Assembly (NCBI RefSeq): GCF_013267355.1
Contig: NZ_CP053985.1
Location: forward strand, 4,836,001-4,900,000
Direction of reading: 5' to 3'
DNA: 64,000 bases
DNA from: Achromobacter pestifer
Lineage (GTDB): Bacteria; Pseudomonadota; Gammaproteobacteria; Burkholderiales; Burkholderiaceae_B
The position numbers were made by a program, and so were the translations under genes. The notes under the pieces were generated by a model that was given only the letters and a program-made list of their open reading frames with translations, made no database searches and was not told where the DNA came from. Shown one piece after another: positions 18,017 to 29,371 of the stretch (position 1 is the first letter of the stretch; each line of letters opens with the position of its first letter).

Positions 18017-20344
18017 TCAGGCGCCGGGTTCGCTATTCGGATTCGGCGCGCGGTGCATGACGATGACCTGCTCGGCGGGTTCGGCCTCCGGTGCGCGGCG
18101 GCGCTCCCGCTTGGCCTTCTTCTGGATCAGGTGCGGACATTTCTGCTCGTGGTGGTAGAGCATCTGGCAGTGCAGGCACTGGATGCACTCGTTCGGATTG
18201 ATCTCGCCGGTGGGATCGATCGCCTGCACCGGGCATTCGAGGTTGCAGCGCTGACAGGGGTTGCCGCAGTCGCGGTAGCGGCGCAGCCAGTTGAAGATGC
18301 GCAGGCGAGCGGGGATGGCCAGTGCGGCTCCCAGCGGGCAGAGGTAGCGGCAGAAGAAGCGCTCCACGAACAGGCCGGCGGCCAGCAGCGCCACAGCGAA
18401 CGCGACGAAGGGCCAGTAGCGCATGAAGCGCAGGATGATCGCGGTCTTGAAGGGTTCGACCTCGGACAGTTGCTCGGCCAGCGCCAGGTCGTACAGGGAA
18501 AAGCCGAACAGCAGCAGGAAGATCACGTACTTCAGCGTCGACAGGCGCTGGTTCACGCCATGGCTGATCTTGAGCTGGCGCACCCCCAGGCGGCGGGCGA
18601 CGCGGTTGCTGAGTTCCTGCAGGGCGCCGAAGGGACACAGCCAGCCGCAGAAGGCGCCGCGGTTCCAGAACACCATGGAGATGGCCGTGGCGCACCACAG
18701 GATGAACACCAGCGGGTCCATCAGGAAGTATTCCCAGCGGAAGTCGCTGCGCATCGCCGAGAAGAAGGTCAGCACGTTCACGATGGACAATTGGGCCTGG
18801 CCGTACCAGCCGATCCAGAACAGCGCGAACGCCAGGAAGGCCAGACGCAGACGGTCGTGCAGCAGGGGGCGGCTGGTCAGCTGGTCCTGGAAGAAGAAAA
18901 TGCCCACCAACACCACCAGGGCCACGGTCAGGACCGCGACTTGTCCGGCCTTGCCGCGCCATATCTGTTTCCAGAGCGCCGGCGCGGGCTCTTCCGCCGG
19001 AGCGGCCTGCGCCGCGGCGGCTTCGGCGGACGGGGGCGACGTTGCCGCGGGCGTCTGCGCGCCAGCCACCGGGCGGGTGTAGGCCGCCGGCAGTTCATAG
19101 CTCAGGTCAAAGGTCACGAAGGCCTTGTCGCTGACGCTGAGCACGCGCTGCACCATGAGCTGCAGGCGCCAGGGCGCGACCGGATCCAGCGCGGCGTCCT
19201 CGGGCACGACGAACAGCGCCACTTCGCGGAATGCCGGCGCGCCCTGCGCGGCCACGTCGGCCAGGCGCTGGTGGTTGCGGTCGCGGAAGCGGAAGCTGCT
19301 TTCGTCCTGGATGATCTCGATGCGGTCGAAAATGCCGCCGCGCACATAGCCCGAACCCTTGAACGAGTAGGCGCCGTTGCCGGCCACCAGCACGGCCTGC
19401 TGGCCGGGCTTGAGCCTTTCCTTCAGGCGCTGCCATTCCGTGTCGCCCAGCAGGCTGCGGCCGATCGCGGGCACGCTGACGAGCGCGGCGTACAGGTCGA
19501 TGAAGCCGTCGGCGTCCGAGCTGCCCTCCGCGCTGGCCGCCGCGTCGTTTCTGCCGGATTCGCGGAACGTCCGGTTCACGTCTTCAGACGTCAGCCGCAA
19601 GTTGCGCACCGCGCCGGCATCCAGCAAGGCCTGCCAGGGCTGGACGGCGTCGCGCGTTTCGTCCACGACGCGGGCGGCGGCGGGCGCGGCCTGCCGGGCC
19701 TGTCCGGCGCTCTTGTCGATGCCATGGGCGCGGGCCACGGCAATGGCCGAGCGCGTGATGCTGTCGCCGATCACCATCAGCGTGACGGTCGCGCCGCTGA
19801 TGATGTCCACGGGCGGCGGGGCGCCATGGCGGGGAGGGGAGTCCACGAAGTTCAGCCCGACATAGCCGCTGATGAAGTGGTCGACCTTGGACTGCGGAAT
19901 GCCGATGAGCACGATGGGCTCGTGGTGCTCCACGAGGCGCGCGCCGACGACGCGGCCATCGTTCGCCAGGCCGACCAGCACGTCGATGGGCTTGCTGGAG
20001 TAGCCGCGGGTGTTGACGACGTCGGAAGTCAGATAGACCACGCCCAATTGGCGCGCGCCCGCATAGACCTTGGCAACCATGGGCTTGCCGGCGGGCGGGT
20101 CGGCGCGGTCCGCGCCAGGGAAGATCTGTCCTATCGGGACACTGCCCAGGAAGTCCGGCAAGCGCTGGGCCTGCGCGGTGCTGGCCGTCTGCGCACAGAA
20201 CAGCAGCAAGGCAATAACAACCGCATGTATGAACCAGGTGTACCGATTGAACCCACGCCCCGCCGCTGTGCTGCCTTGCATCTTCGGACTCTGCTGTTTG
20301 TGCTTGTTTGCAGGCATCCTAAGAACACGCGGCATCCGTCGCAT
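18017..20344 (-). CDS. nosR: NosR, membrane flavo-iron-sulfur protein for N2O respiration
   Basis: 775-residue protein required for nosZ expression and electron supply. Order: signal/first helix, periplasmic FMN-binding domain (the [14 protein letters not shown] region near residue 180 is the flavinylation-type motif), several membrane helices, two CxxxCP motifs ([11 protein letters not shown] and [13 protein letters not shown]), and a C-terminal pair of 4Fe-4S clusters ([31 protein letters not shown]). Several ATGs near the start (20344, 20335, 20317, 20281) are possible and none has a clear ribosome site. The flavin is probably attached by the ApbE protein at the operon end. Confidence 0.95.
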   Translation of the reverse strand: MRRMPRVLRMPANKHKQQSPKMQGSTAAGRGFNRYTWFIHAVVIALLLFCAQTASTAQAQRLPDFLGSVPIGQIFPGADRADPPAGKPMVAKVYAGARQLGVVYLTSDVVNTRGYSSKPIDVLVGLANDGRVVGARLVEHHEPIVLIGIPQSKVDHFISGYVGLNFVDSPPRHGAPPPVDIISGATVTLMVIGDSITRSAIAVARAHGIDKSAGQARQAAPAAARVVDETRDAVQPWQALLDAGAVRNLRLTSEDVNRTFRESGRNDAAASAEGSSDADGFIDLYAALVSVPAIGRSLLGDTEWQRLKERLKPGQQAVLVAGNGAYSFKGSGYVRGGIFDRIEIIQDESSFRFRDRNHQRLADVAAQGAPAFREVALFVVPEDAALDPVAPWRLQLMVQRVLSVSDKAFVTFDLSYELPAAYTRPVAGAQTPAATSPPSAEAAAAQAAPAEEPAPALWKQIWRGKAGQVAVLTVALVVLVGIFFFQDQLTSRPLLHDRLRLAFLAFALFWIGWYGQAQLSIVNVLTFFSAMRSDFRWEYFLMDPLVFILWCATAISMVFWNRGAFCGWLCPFGALQELSNRVARRLGVRQLKISHGVNQRLSTLKYVIFLLLFGFSLYDLALAEQLSEVEPFKTAIILRFMRYWPFVAFAVALLAAGLFVERFFCRYLCPLGAALAIPARLRIFNWLRRYRDCGNPCQRCNLECPVQAIDPTGEINPNECIQCLHCQMLYHHEQKCPHLIQKKAKRERRRAPEAEPAEQVIVMHRAPNPNSEPGA

Positions 20345-20445
20345 TGCGGTTTGTCAATCGCCGTGCGCGCGGAGCCCGCGCAGCGGCAATACCCTCATGC
20401 GGCGTAGGGGATATCCCCGTTTTGGAGGGGTTGAACGAGGCGCTA

Positions 20446-20459
20446 TTGATGTCCGTCAA
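20446..20459. promoter_or_regulatory. FNR/ANR/DNR-type box shared by nosR and azurin
   Basis: TTGAT-GTCC-GTCAA, one base from the consensus TTGAT-N4-ATCAA. It sits almost midway, 102 bp before nosR and 105 bp before the azurin start. With the box at -41.5 the azurin start site would be near 20494, and TAGACT at 20482-20487 (4 of 6 matches to TATAAT) falls at the expected -10. Confidence 0.7.
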
Positions 20460-20563
20460 TGGTGCGCTTTGGAGGCCACCTTAGACTTGTGCGTGGCGGC
20501 AGCGACGCTAGGCATGTGCCTCGCGCGTGTCGGAAAGGCCGCCAACGTTTACGGAGAATCTCC

Positions 20564-21013
20564 ATGCTGGCAAAAGCCACCCTAGCCCTCGTTCTGTCCG
20601 CAGTCAGCCTGCCGGTGTTGGCCGCTCAGTGCGAAGCAACCATAGAAAGCAACGACGCCATGCAGTACAACCTGAAGGAAATGGTCGTCGACAAAAGCTG
20701 CAAGCAATTCACCGTGCATCTCAAGCATGTCGGCAAAATGCCCAAGGTCGCCATGGGCCACAACTGGGTGCTGACCAAGGAGGCCGACAAGACCGCCGTG
20801 GCCACCGACGGCATGAACGCCGGCCTGCCGCAGGAGTACGTCAAGGCGGGCGACACCCGCGTCATCGCGCATACCAAGGTCATCGGCGGCGGCGAGTCGG
20901 ATTCAGTTACGTTTGACGTCTCCAAGCTGACCCCCGGCGAGGCCTATGCCTACTTCTGCTCCTTCCCCGGCCACTGGGCCATGATGAAGGGCACGCTCAA
21001 GCTCGGCAGCTGA
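20564..21013 (+). CDS. azu: Azurin, blue copper protein
   Basis: Periplasmic type 1 copper electron carrier, 149 residues including a 20-residue signal peptide cut before AQCEATIES. The copper ligands are visible: histidine in AMGHNW, and the cysteine, histidine and methionine in [15 protein letters not shown]. Start at 20564 has an ACGGAGAATCTCC leader. Divergent from nosR with the shared anaerobic box, so it may feed electrons to denitrification enzymes. Confidence 0.96.
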   Translation: MLAKATLALVLSAVSLPVLAAQCEATIESNDAMQYNLKEMVVDKSCKQFTVHLKHVGKMPKVAMGHNWVLTKEADKTAVATDGMNAGLPQEYVKAGDTRVIAHTKVIGGGESDSVTFDVSKLTPGEAYAYFCSFPGHWAMMKGTLKLGS

Positions 21014-21032
21014 TCGGCTCTCCAAGGTGCGT

Positions 21033-21059
21033 AAACCGGCTTGAAGCCGGTTTTTTTTT
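21033..21059 (+). terminator. Rho-independent terminator after azurin
   Basis: Stem aaaccggc / gccggttt with a 5-base loop followed by an unbroken T tract through 21059. Confidence 0.92.
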
Positions 21060-21209
21060 GGGGGCTTTCCGGAGTGGGGCCAGGCCTCGAATGCCCTGGT
21101 TCGCTAGGCCTAAACCGCGTGCGCCTCAGGCATAAGGACGGGGCTCGTCACCGGCGTGTCACGGATTTTCCATGTACGATTACCGGTCGTGTAACTTTTG
21201 GAGCTCCTG

Positions 21210-22793
21210 ATGGAGTGGCTGCTGGACCCCACTGCGTGGGTCGGCTTGCTTACCCTGGTCGTTCTTGAGATCGTCCTGGGGATCGATAACCTGATTTTCA
21301 TCGCCATCCTGGCGGACAAGCTGCCCCCGGCGCAACGCGATCGCGCGCGCATCATGGGCCTGAGCCTGGCGCTCATCATGCGTCTTGGCCTCTTGTCGGT
21401 CATGTCATGGCTGGTCACGCTGACCGCCCCCCTGTTTTCCATCGGCCCGCTGTCGTTCTCGGGCCGCGACCTGATCCTGATGATCGGCGGCCTGTTCCTG
21501 CTGTTCAAAGGCACCATGGAACTGCACGAGCGCCTGGAGGGCTCTCAGCATGCCGGCTCGTCCGGGCCGCGCGTGTACGCCAGCTTCTGGGTGATCGTGA
21601 CGCAGATCGTGGTGCTGGACGCGGTGTTCTCGCTGGACTCGGTCATCACCGCGGTCGGCATGGTGGACCATCTGGCCATCATGATGATCGCCGTCATCAT
21701 CGCCATCGGCATCATGCTGCTGGCGTCCAAGCCGTTGACGCGTTTCGTCAACGCCCACCCCACGGTGGTGGTGCTGTGCCTGGGCTTCCTGCTCATGATC
21801 GGTTTCTCGCTGCTGGCCGAGGCCTTCGGCTTCAAGGTGCCCAAGGGCTATCTGTATGCCGCCATCGGCTTCTCGGTCGCGATCGAGGCCTTGAACCAGG
21901 TGGCGCGCCGCAACCTGCTCAAGCTGGACGCGCGCCGCCCGATGCGCGAGCGCACGGCTTCCGCCGTGCTGCGCATGCTGGGCAAGCGGCCACCCGCCGA
22001 CGAACCTGATCTGCCCCGCGCGGACGGTCCCGCCATCCCCGCGTTCGGGGTCGAGGAACGCAACATGGTCAGCGGCGTGCTGACGCTGGCCGAGCGCTCG
22101 ATCCGCTCGATCATGACGCCGCGCACGGATGTGTCCTGGATCAACATCGATGACGATCCGGAAACCATCCGCCGCCAGCTGACCGAGGCGCCGCACAGTT
22201 TCTTCCCGGTTTGCCGCGGTTCGCTGGACGAGGTGCTGGGCATCGCGCGCGCCAAGGATCTGGTGGCCGACCTGATCACCGAGGGCCGGGTGCGCCGCAA
22301 CCGCCTGCGCGACCCCATCATCGTGCACGAGTCCATCGGCATCCTGCGCCTGATGGACACGCTCAAGCGTTCGCGCGGCCAGCTGGTGCTGGTGGCCGAC
22401 GAGTTCGGCGCCATCGAGGGCCTGGTGACGCCGATCGACGTCTTCGAGGCGATCGCCGGCGAATTCCCCGATGAGGACGAACTGCCCGACATCGTCGCCG
22501 ACGGCGAGAACACCTGGAAAATCGACGGCGCAGCCGACCTGCACCATGTCGAGCAAGTGCTGGAAACCGAAGGCCTGGTCGATGATGCCCAGGATTTTTC
22601 AACCCTGGCGGGGTACCTCCTGTCGCGCTTCGGGCACCTGCCCAAGCCGGGCGACGTCTGCGAATACGAAATCCACCACGAGCATTTCCGCTTTGAAGTC
22701 CTGGAAATGGACGGACGCCGCATTGCGCTGGTGCGCGTCGAGAAGCGACCGCAGGAAATGCTTGCGGACGACGAATCCCTAGCCAACGATTAA
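21210..22793 (+). CDS. TerC-family membrane protein with CBS pair and transporter-associated domain
   Basis: About 527 residues. The N-terminal TerC domain has seven hydrophobic helices and conserved acidic motifs [13 protein letters not shown] and [18 protein letters not shown], which may bind a metal ion. A CBS pair follows (from [17 protein letters not shown]), then a CorC/HlyC domain. The architecture is that of E. coli YegH/YoaE. The ATG at 21210 has GGAG six bases upstream; a TTG at 21198 is less likely. Members are linked to metal efflux at the membrane, but the ion here is unknown. The next gene, uppP, starts 19 bp later. Confidence 0.88.
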   Translation: MEWLLDPTAWVGLLTLVVLEIVLGIDNLIFIAILADKLPPAQRDRARIMGLSLALIMRLGLLSVMSWLVTLTAPLFSIGPLSFSGRDLILMIGGLFLLFKGTMELHERLEGSQHAGSSGPRVYASFWVIVTQIVVLDAVFSLDSVITAVGMVDHLAIMMIAVIIAIGIMLLASKPLTRFVNAHPTVVVLCLGFLLMIGFSLLAEAFGFKVPKGYLYAAIGFSVAIEALNQVARRNLLKLDARRPMRERTASAVLRMLGKRPPADEPDLPRADGPAIPAFGVEERNMVSGVLTLAERSIRSIMTPRTDVSWINIDDDPETIRRQLTEAPHSFFPVCRGSLDEVLGIARAKDLVADLITEGRVRRNRLRDPIIVHESIGILRLMDTLKRSRGQLVLVADEFGAIEGLVTPIDVFEAIAGEFPDEDELPDIVADGENTWKIDGAADLHHVEQVLETEGLVDDAQDFSTLAGYLLSRFGHLPKPGDVCEYEIHHEHFRFEVLEMDGRRIALVRVEKRPQEMLADDESLAND

Positions 22794-22812
22794 CTGAAAC
22801 CGACCTCACACC

Positions 22813-23676
22813 GTGACCGAGAACACCCTATACCTGATCAAAGCTTTCGTCCTGGGCATCATCGAGGGCCTGACGGAATTCATACCCGTGTCCAGTACCG
22901 GCCACCTCATCCTGGTGGGCGACTGGATCAATTTCGAATCCAGCCAGGGCAAGGTGTTCGAGGTGGTGATCCAGCTGGGCTCCATCCTGGCGGTGATGTG
23001 GGTGTTCCGCGCGCGCCTGTTGACGCTGATCCGCGGCACGCTGACCGGGGTGCCCACCGAGGTGGCCTTCACCCGCAACCTGATCATCGCCTTCCTGCCG
23101 GCCGCCGTCATCGGCGCGATCTTCATCAAGTCCATCAAGAGCATCTTCTATCACCCGGCCGTGGTGGTCGTGACCCTGGTGCTGGGCGGCCTGATCATGC
23201 TGTACGTGGAGCGCAAGACGCACCACACGCCGGGCGACATGCCGGGCGCGGCCGACGATACCGCTTCGGATGAGCGCGCCACGGCCCGCACGCTGGAGCA
23301 GATCTCCTGGAAGCAGGCCCTGGGCGTGGGCGTGGCGCAATGCCTGGCCATGATCCCGGGCACCTCGCGTTCGGGCGCCACCATCATCGGCGGCATGATC
23401 GCCGGCATCCAGCGCAAGACGGCCACCGAGTTTTCGTTCTTCCTGGCCATGCCCACGATGCTGGGCGCGGCGGTCTACGACCTGTACAAGAACATGGAAC
23501 TGCTCACCCAGCATGACCTGACGGGCATCGCAGTGGGCTTCGTGGCCGCGTTCCTGAGCGCGATGGTGGTGGTGCGCGCCGTGCTGCGCTTTGTCGCCAA
23601 CCACACCTACCGGGTGTTCGCGTGGTACCGGATCATCTTTGGCGGCATCGTCGCGGCCTGGATCTTCACGCGCTGA
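22813..23676 (+). CDS. uppP: Undecaprenyl-diphosphatase UppP/BacA
   Basis: Integral membrane phosphatase that recycles the lipid carrier of peptidoglycan synthesis and can confer bacitracin tolerance. 287 residues, GTG start. Catalytic motifs EGLTEFIPVSSTGHLIL and PGTSRSGATIIGG are intact. Eight or so hydrophobic segments. Probably cotranscribed with the TerC-CBS gene; a hairpin follows. Confidence 0.95.
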   Translation: MTENTLYLIKAFVLGIIEGLTEFIPVSSTGHLILVGDWINFESSQGKVFEVVIQLGSILAVMWVFRARLLTLIRGTLTGVPTEVAFTRNLIIAFLPAAVIGAIFIKSIKSIFYHPAVVVVTLVLGGLIMLYVERKTHHTPGDMPGAADDTASDERATARTLEQISWKQALGVGVAQCLAMIPGTSRSGATIIGGMIAGIQRKTATEFSFFLAMPTMLGAAVYDLYKNMELLTQHDLTGIAVGFVAAFLSAMVVVRAVLRFVANHTYRVFAWYRIIFGGIVAAWIFTR

Positions 23677-23711
23677 TGGCACGGCCGGCGCGCCGCCGGC
23701 AGCATCAATGA

Positions 23712-23742
23712 CAAGGGCCGCTCGCGCGGCCCTTGCTGTTTT
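23712..23742 (+). terminator. Bidirectional-type terminator between uppP and lpxH
   Basis: Perfect 10-bp stem caagggccgc / gcggcccttg with a TCGC loop, followed by ctgTTTTcc. Lies between convergent genes. Confidence 0.7.
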
Positions 23743-23768
23743 CCGTCACGGCGCGGTGCACCGCCGGG

Positions 23769-24542
23769 CTACGCTTCCGTTTCCAGGTCGTAGAACTGCA
23801 ATCCGTCCTGGTCGATGACCAGCCAGCCGCCGCGGGCGGGCGACACATGGTCGCAGTCCCAGTCGGGCAGGACCCAGCGCTCGCGCTTCTTGCCGTCGAC
23901 TTCCAGCACGTGGCGGGCCGGGCGATGGGTATGGCCATGCACCAGCACGCGTACCCCCGTCTGGCGGAAGGTTGCCTCAATGGCGGCCGCGTTGACGTCC
24001 ATGATCTCCATGGACTTCATTTGGTTGGCGGCCTGGCTTTCGCCGCGGGCCTGCTGCGCCATCGCCAGGCGTTCGGGGATGGTCTTGGCCAGGAACTCGG
24101 CCTGCCAGCGCGGATCGCGGACCATCTTGCGGAACTGCTGGTAGGCGGCATCGTCCGTACAGAACTCGTCGCCATGGGTCAGCAGGATCTGGCCGTAATC
24201 CGTTTCCAGCAGCGCCGGCTCGGGCAGCAGCTTGGCGCCCAGGGCCTGGGCCAGTTCTTCGCCGATGAGGAAGTCGCGGTTGCCGCGGCCCAGCCAGACC
24301 GGAATCCGGCCGGCGGTGTCGCGCAGCGCCGTCAGCGCCGTGGCCAGCCACGGCGGCGCGGCGCGGATCACGTCGTCGCCGATCCACGCATCGAAGATGT
24401 CGCCCGGCAGCAGCAGGGCGCCGGCTTCCTCCCGCGCGGCCTCCAGGAAGGCCAGGAAGGCCTCCGAGGTGGCCGGCGTGGCCGGTCCCAGATGCAGGTC
24501 GGACGCCAGCCAGATGGGGCCGGACAGCACGATCTTATTCAA
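23769..24542 (-). CDS. lpxH: UDP-2,3-diacylglucosamine diphosphatase LpxH
   Basis: Lipid A pathway enzyme hydrolysing UDP-2,3-diacylglucosamine to lipid X. 257 residues of the calcineurin-like fold with metal motifs [39 protein letters not shown] and VHGHTHRP all present. The start is a TTG at 24542 that overlaps the end of the peptidyl-prolyl isomerase gene by 8 bp, so the two are coupled. Confidence 0.94.
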   Translation of the reverse strand: MNKIVLSGPIWLASDLHLGPATPATSEAFLAFLEAAREEAGALLLPGDIFDAWIGDDVIRAAPPWLATALTALRDTAGRIPVWLGRGNRDFLIGEELAQALGAKLLPEPALLETDYGQILLTHGDEFCTDDAAYQQFRKMVRDPRWQAEFLAKTIPERLAMAQQARGESQAANQMKSMEIMDVNAAAIEATFRQTGVRVLVHGHTHRPARHVLEVDGKKRERWVLPDWDCDHVSPARGGWLVIDQDGLQFYDLETEA

Positions 24543-25182
24543 GAACTTCGGCCTTCTCGATGATCACGTCTTCGTTCGGCACGTTCTGGTGGAAGCCTTT
24601 GTTGCCGGTCTTCACGCCCTTGATCTTGTCGACCACGTCGGTGCCTTCGGTCACGGTGCCGAACACGGCATAGCCCCAGCCGTTGGGCGTGGGCGCGGTG
24701 AAGTTCAGGAAGTCGTTGTTGGACACGTTGATGAAGAACTGCGCCGTGGCCGAGTGCGGATCGCTGGTGCGCGCCATGGCCAGGGTGTACTTGTCGTTCT
24801 TCAGGCCGTTGTTGGCCTCGTTTTCGATGGGGGCATGGGTCTGCTTCTGCTTCATGCCAGGCTCAAAGCCGCCGCCCTGAACCATGAAGCCATCGATCAC
24901 GCGATGGAACACCGTGCCGTTGTAGAAACCTTCCTTGACGTAGGTCAGGAAGTTTTCGACGGTCTTGGGCGCCTTGGCGGCGTCCAGGGTGATGACCATG
25001 TCGCCTTGGTTCGTTTGGAGCTTGACGCGGGGGTTGGTGCTCATGGCTTTTGTGCCTTCAGTGGAGGAGGTGGAGGAATTGGCCGCGGGGGCGGCGCTGA
25101 CGAGCGCTGGGGCGAATGCGGCCAGCGCGAACGAGCACGCCGTCAGGCGCAGCAGGTGTAGGGGGGAGTAGCGGGACATCAT
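24535..25182 (-). CDS. Cyclophilin-type peptidyl-prolyl cis-trans isomerase with N-terminal signal
   Basis: Proline isomerase of 215 residues. Cyclophilin motifs [31 protein letters not shown] and [11 protein letters not shown] are intact. The first 30 residues ([23 protein letters not shown]) are a signal peptide, implying periplasmic location. An internal ATG at 25044, preceded by GAAGG, would give a 169-residue cytoplasmic form starting [16 protein letters not shown], the usual PpiB start. Overlaps the TPR gene upstream and lpxH downstream. Confidence 0.92.
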   Translation of the reverse strand: MMSRYSPLHLLRLTACSFALAAFAPALVSAAPAANSSTSSTEGTKAMSTNPRVKLQTNQGDMVITLDAAKAPKTVENFLTYVKEGFYNGTVFHRVIDGFMVQGGGFEPGMKQKQTHAPIENEANNGLKNDKYTLAMARTSDPHSATAQFFINVSNNDFLNFTAPTPNGWGYAVFGTVTEGTDVVDKIKGVKTGNKGFHQNVPNEDVIIEKAEVLE

Positions 25183-25862
25183 TTGCCGTGTTTATCCTTC
25201 AGCATGGTTTCGACTTCGCGGACCTTTTCCTGCATGCCGGGCACGCCGTCGCTGGCGGCCTTCTTGTAGGTGCTCAAGGCCTGCAGAAGCTGCAGATCGC
25301 CCATATTGGCACGGGCGGCGGCGTAGTTGGGGTCGGCGCGCAGGGCCATCGACAGGGCGTCCTGCGCCCGGTCGAGTTCGCCGCGTCCAGCATATAGAGC
25401 CGCCAGGTTGTTCCAAGGTTCCGGGAGTTCCGGAAAGCGGTTGGTCATCTCGGTGTAAATGTCGATGGCCTCATCGGTGCGGTTCAGGGCCGCCAGCGCG
25501 CGGGCGTGCTGGAACATCAGCTGCACATCGGTGCCGCGCTGATCCTTGATCTGCTCCTGGCGCTTTTCGATCATGGCAAGCGCTTCTTCATTGTCGCCGT
25601 GGCTCAGCAGGCGCTCGATGTACGTGGTGATCTGCGAGGGCGAGGGCGTCAGGCGCGTGTCGACGCCTGGCTTGGCGGCTTCCAGCAGCTTGGCCAGGCT
25701 GTCCCAGCCGCCCTCGGGCGGGACGGGATCCAGGGTGGTGAGGCTGGCGTTGGGGTTGCTTCCCCCGCCGCCGGCCATCGACTGGGCCAGAGAGGCTCCA
25801 ACCGGCGCGCCCGCAAGGGCCAGGGCGAGCAGGGCGACGCGAAAGCGCGGCTTGATAGTCAC
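25179..25862 (-). CDS. Exported tetratricopeptide-repeat protein
   Basis: 227-residue protein with a signal peptide ([20 protein letters not shown]) and TPR helices through most of the rest ([71 protein letters not shown] and so on). The GTG at 25862 is chosen because the signal peptide begins there and upstream codons do not look coding. First gene of a three-gene unit with the isomerase and lpxH. Probably a periplasmic scaffold; partner unknown. Confidence 0.8.
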   Translation of the reverse strand: MTIKPRFRVALLALALAGAPVGASLAQSMAGGGGSNPNASLTTLDPVPPEGGWDSLAKLLEAAKPGVDTRLTPSPSQITTYIERLLSHGDNEEALAMIEKRQEQIKDQRGTDVQLMFQHARALAALNRTDEAIDIYTEMTNRFPELPEPWNNLAALYAGRGELDRAQDALSMALRADPNYAAARANMGDLQLLQALSTYKKAASDGVPGMQEKVREVETMLKDKHGK

Positions 25863-26188
25863 TTGGGCATCCGTTAAAAGTCTTGGCAGGCCGACGCTTA
25901 CGCGCGCGACCGGGCCGCTTGCTATACTTGACGACCGCCATTTTAGCCCCGGTTGAGTTTTGATTCGACATCGGGGACGAAGCCCCGGGATATCGTTGAT
26001 GGAATGCGCGTTGATGGAACGCGGGCTCGGAATGGTCGGCGCCAGTGGGATTATGGCCCTGGGGCCGAGATCTGGATCGAAATCGGCGGGATCGAAATCC
26101 GACCCGGCGGCACGCGCCGAAGGTATTTTCCTTCGGCAGCAACTTTCCGCAACCGCCACGGAAAACTTAGATAAAGCCTATAAGCGCC
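25863..26188. other. Divergent TPR/cysS regulatory region with short tandem repeats and hairpins
   Basis: No gene seen. TATACT at about 25923 resembles a -10 box. Hairpins: tcgggg / ccccgg(g)a near 25971-25990, and gccgaagg / ccttcggc at 26116-26137 just before cysS. Two tandem pairs share a 15-bp period: cgttgatggaatgcg at 25994 repeated with one change at 26009, and ggatcgaaatc at 26074 repeated at 26089. The long leader could be structured RNA, but I recognise no known riboswitch or T-box. Confidence 0.5.
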
Positions 26189-27643
<1,455 letters not shown>

Positions 27644-27663
27644 GCCCGCAGGATCCGACCGCC

Positions 27664-28308
27664 ATGTCCACCGCCGACCTCGAGATTCCCAAGCCCGAGT
27701 ATTGGGAAGCCGCCGTTGCCCATCTGATGCGGCGCGACCGCATCCTGAAAAAGATCATCCCCCAGCATCCCGAGGTCTGGCTGACTTCGCGCGGCACGCC
27801 TTTCGTGACGCTGGCGCGGGCGATCATCGGGCAGCAGGTGTCCAGCAAGGCGGCCGACACCGTCTGGACCCAATTCATCGAGGCCGTGGGCAAGCGCCCC
27901 ACGCCCGTCGCGGTGCTGCGCGTCGGGCTGGAAGGCCTGCGCGCGGCAGGCTTGTCGCAGCGCAAGGCCGAATATGTGCTGGACTTGGCCGTGCACTTCG
28001 GTGAGCGCCGTGTTCATCCCGAGAAATGGGCGGCAATGGACGACGAAGCCGTCATTTCCGAGCTGACCGCCATCCGGGGCATTGGCCGCTGGACGGCGGA
28101 GATGTTTTTGATTTTCAATCTGCAGCGGCCTGATGTTCTGCCGCTGGATGATCCTGGGTTGCTCAAGGCAATCTCGCTACACTATTTCAGCGGCGAGCCT
28201 GTTTCTCGCTTCGAGGCTCGCGAAGTCTCGTTGGCGTGGCAACCCTGGCGTACCGTGGCGACCTGGTATCTGTGGCGCAGTCTGGAACCGACTCCGGTCC
28301 AATACTGA
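27664..28308 (+). CDS. DNA-3-methyladenine glycosylase, HhH-GPD (AlkA-like) family
   Basis: Base-excision repair enzyme of about 214 residues. Helix-hairpin-helix and Gly/Pro-rich loop are seen in LTAIRGIGRWTAEMFLIFNLQRPDVLPLDDPGLLKAI, with the catalytic aspartate in LPLDDPG. GQQVSSKAADTVW is also a family mark. ATG 27664 gives a start 21 bp after cysS; ATG 27628, overlapping cysS, is an alternative adding 12 residues. Sits in the conserved betaproteobacterial order cysS / glycosylase / accA / tilS / lysC. Confidence 0.9.
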   Translation: MSTADLEIPKPEYWEAAVAHLMRRDRILKKIIPQHPEVWLTSRGTPFVTLARAIIGQQVSSKAADTVWTQFIEAVGKRPTPVAVLRVGLEGLRAAGLSQRKAEYVLDLAVHFGERRVHPEKWAAMDDEAVISELTAIRGIGRWTAEMFLIFNLQRPDVLPLDDPGLLKAISLHYFSGEPVSRFEAREVSLAWQPWRTVATWYLWRSLEPTPVQY

Positions 28309-28344
28309 CGCAAGCCAGGCAGCCCATCTACGGAACCACACTAC

Positions 28345-29310
28345 ATGCGCAATACATTTCTGGAATTCGAACAACCGCTCGCCGAGCTTGAGAACAAGAT
28401 CGAGCAGCTGCGCTACGTGCAGGCCGATTCGGCCGTAGACATCTCCGACGAGATCGGACGTCTGCAGCAGAAGAGCCAGACCTTGGCCAAGGAAATCTAC
28501 GCCAAGCTCACGCCCTGGCAGACGGCCCTGGTCGCCCGCCATCCCCAGCGCCCCTACACGCTGGACTACGTGCGCGAAATGTTCACCGACTTCCATGAGC
28601 TGCACGGCGACCGCATGTACGCCGACGACCAGTCCATCATCGGCGGCCTGGCGCGCTTTAACGGCACGCCCTGCATGGTCATCGGCCACCAGAAGGGGCG
28701 CGACACCAAGGAGCGCGCCGCGCGCAATTTCGGCATGCCGCGTCCGGAAGGCTATCGCAAGGCCTTGCGCCTGATGCGCCTGGCCGAAAAGTTCGGCATT
28801 CCCGTGTTCACGTTCGTGGACACCCCGGGCGCCTATCCCGGCATCGGCGCCGAAGAGCGCGGCCAGTCCGAAGCCATCGGCCACAACCTCTATGCCATGG
28901 CCGAGCTGAAGGTCCCCGTGATCTGCACCATCATCGGCGAAGGCGGTTCGGGCGGCGCCCTGGCCATCGCCGTGGGCAACGCCGTGCTGATGCTGCAGTA
29001 CGCGACCTACGCCGTGATTTCGCCGGAAGGCTGCGCCTCGATCCTGTGGCGCAGCGCCGAGAAGGCGCCCGACGCCGCCGAGGCGCTGGCCATCATCGCG
29101 CCGCGCCTGAAGGATCTGGGCCTGGTCGACCGCGTGGTCAACGAACCGGTGGGCGGCGCCCACCGCGACCCCCGCGTCATGGCCCGTCTGCTGCGCCGCG
29201 CGCTGGGCGATGCCCTGCGCCAGCTCCAGGGCATGACGCCCGAGCAGCTCGTGGAGCAGCGCGTCCAGCGCCTGCTGTCCTACGGCGCTTACCAGGAAGT
29301 GCGCGCCTGA
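28345..29310 (+). CDS. accA: Acetyl-CoA carboxylase carboxyltransferase subunit alpha
   Basis: Carboxyltransferase half-subunit for malonyl-CoA synthesis, working with AccD. 321 residues, typical length. Starts [25 protein letters not shown] with the N-terminal helix of the family; carboxyltransferase motifs [40 protein letters not shown] and [11 protein letters not shown] are present. Follows the glycosylase gene by 36 bp. Confidence 0.97.
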   Translation: MRNTFLEFEQPLAELENKIEQLRYVQADSAVDISDEIGRLQQKSQTLAKEIYAKLTPWQTALVARHPQRPYTLDYVREMFTDFHELHGDRMYADDQSIIGGLARFNGTPCMVIGHQKGRDTKERAARNFGMPRPEGYRKALRLMRLAEKFGIPVFTFVDTPGAYPGIGAEERGQSEAIGHNLYAMAELKVPVICTIIGEGGSGGALAIAVGNAVLMLQYATYAVISPEGCASILWRSAEKAPDAAEALAIIAPRLKDLGLVDRVVNEPVGGAHRDPRVMARLLRRALGDALRQLQGMTPEQLVEQRVQRLLSYGAYQEVRA

Positions 29311-29371
29311 AGCAGGCAGGGCGCCGGCGTGCTTGCCGGCGCCGCGGCCCAGCGCCACGCGCCATTCCGCC

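Noticed and set aside
17825..20407. Long plus-strand frame of 860 codons opposite nosR
   Set aside because: Antisense to a clear nosR; composition is His/Arg/Gly/Ala-rich as expected from the complement of high-GC coding DNA.
21060..21209. Possible yybP-ykoY manganese riboswitch before the TerC-family gene
   Set aside because: Considered because TerC genes often follow one, but I could not find the conserved junction sequences in this stretch.
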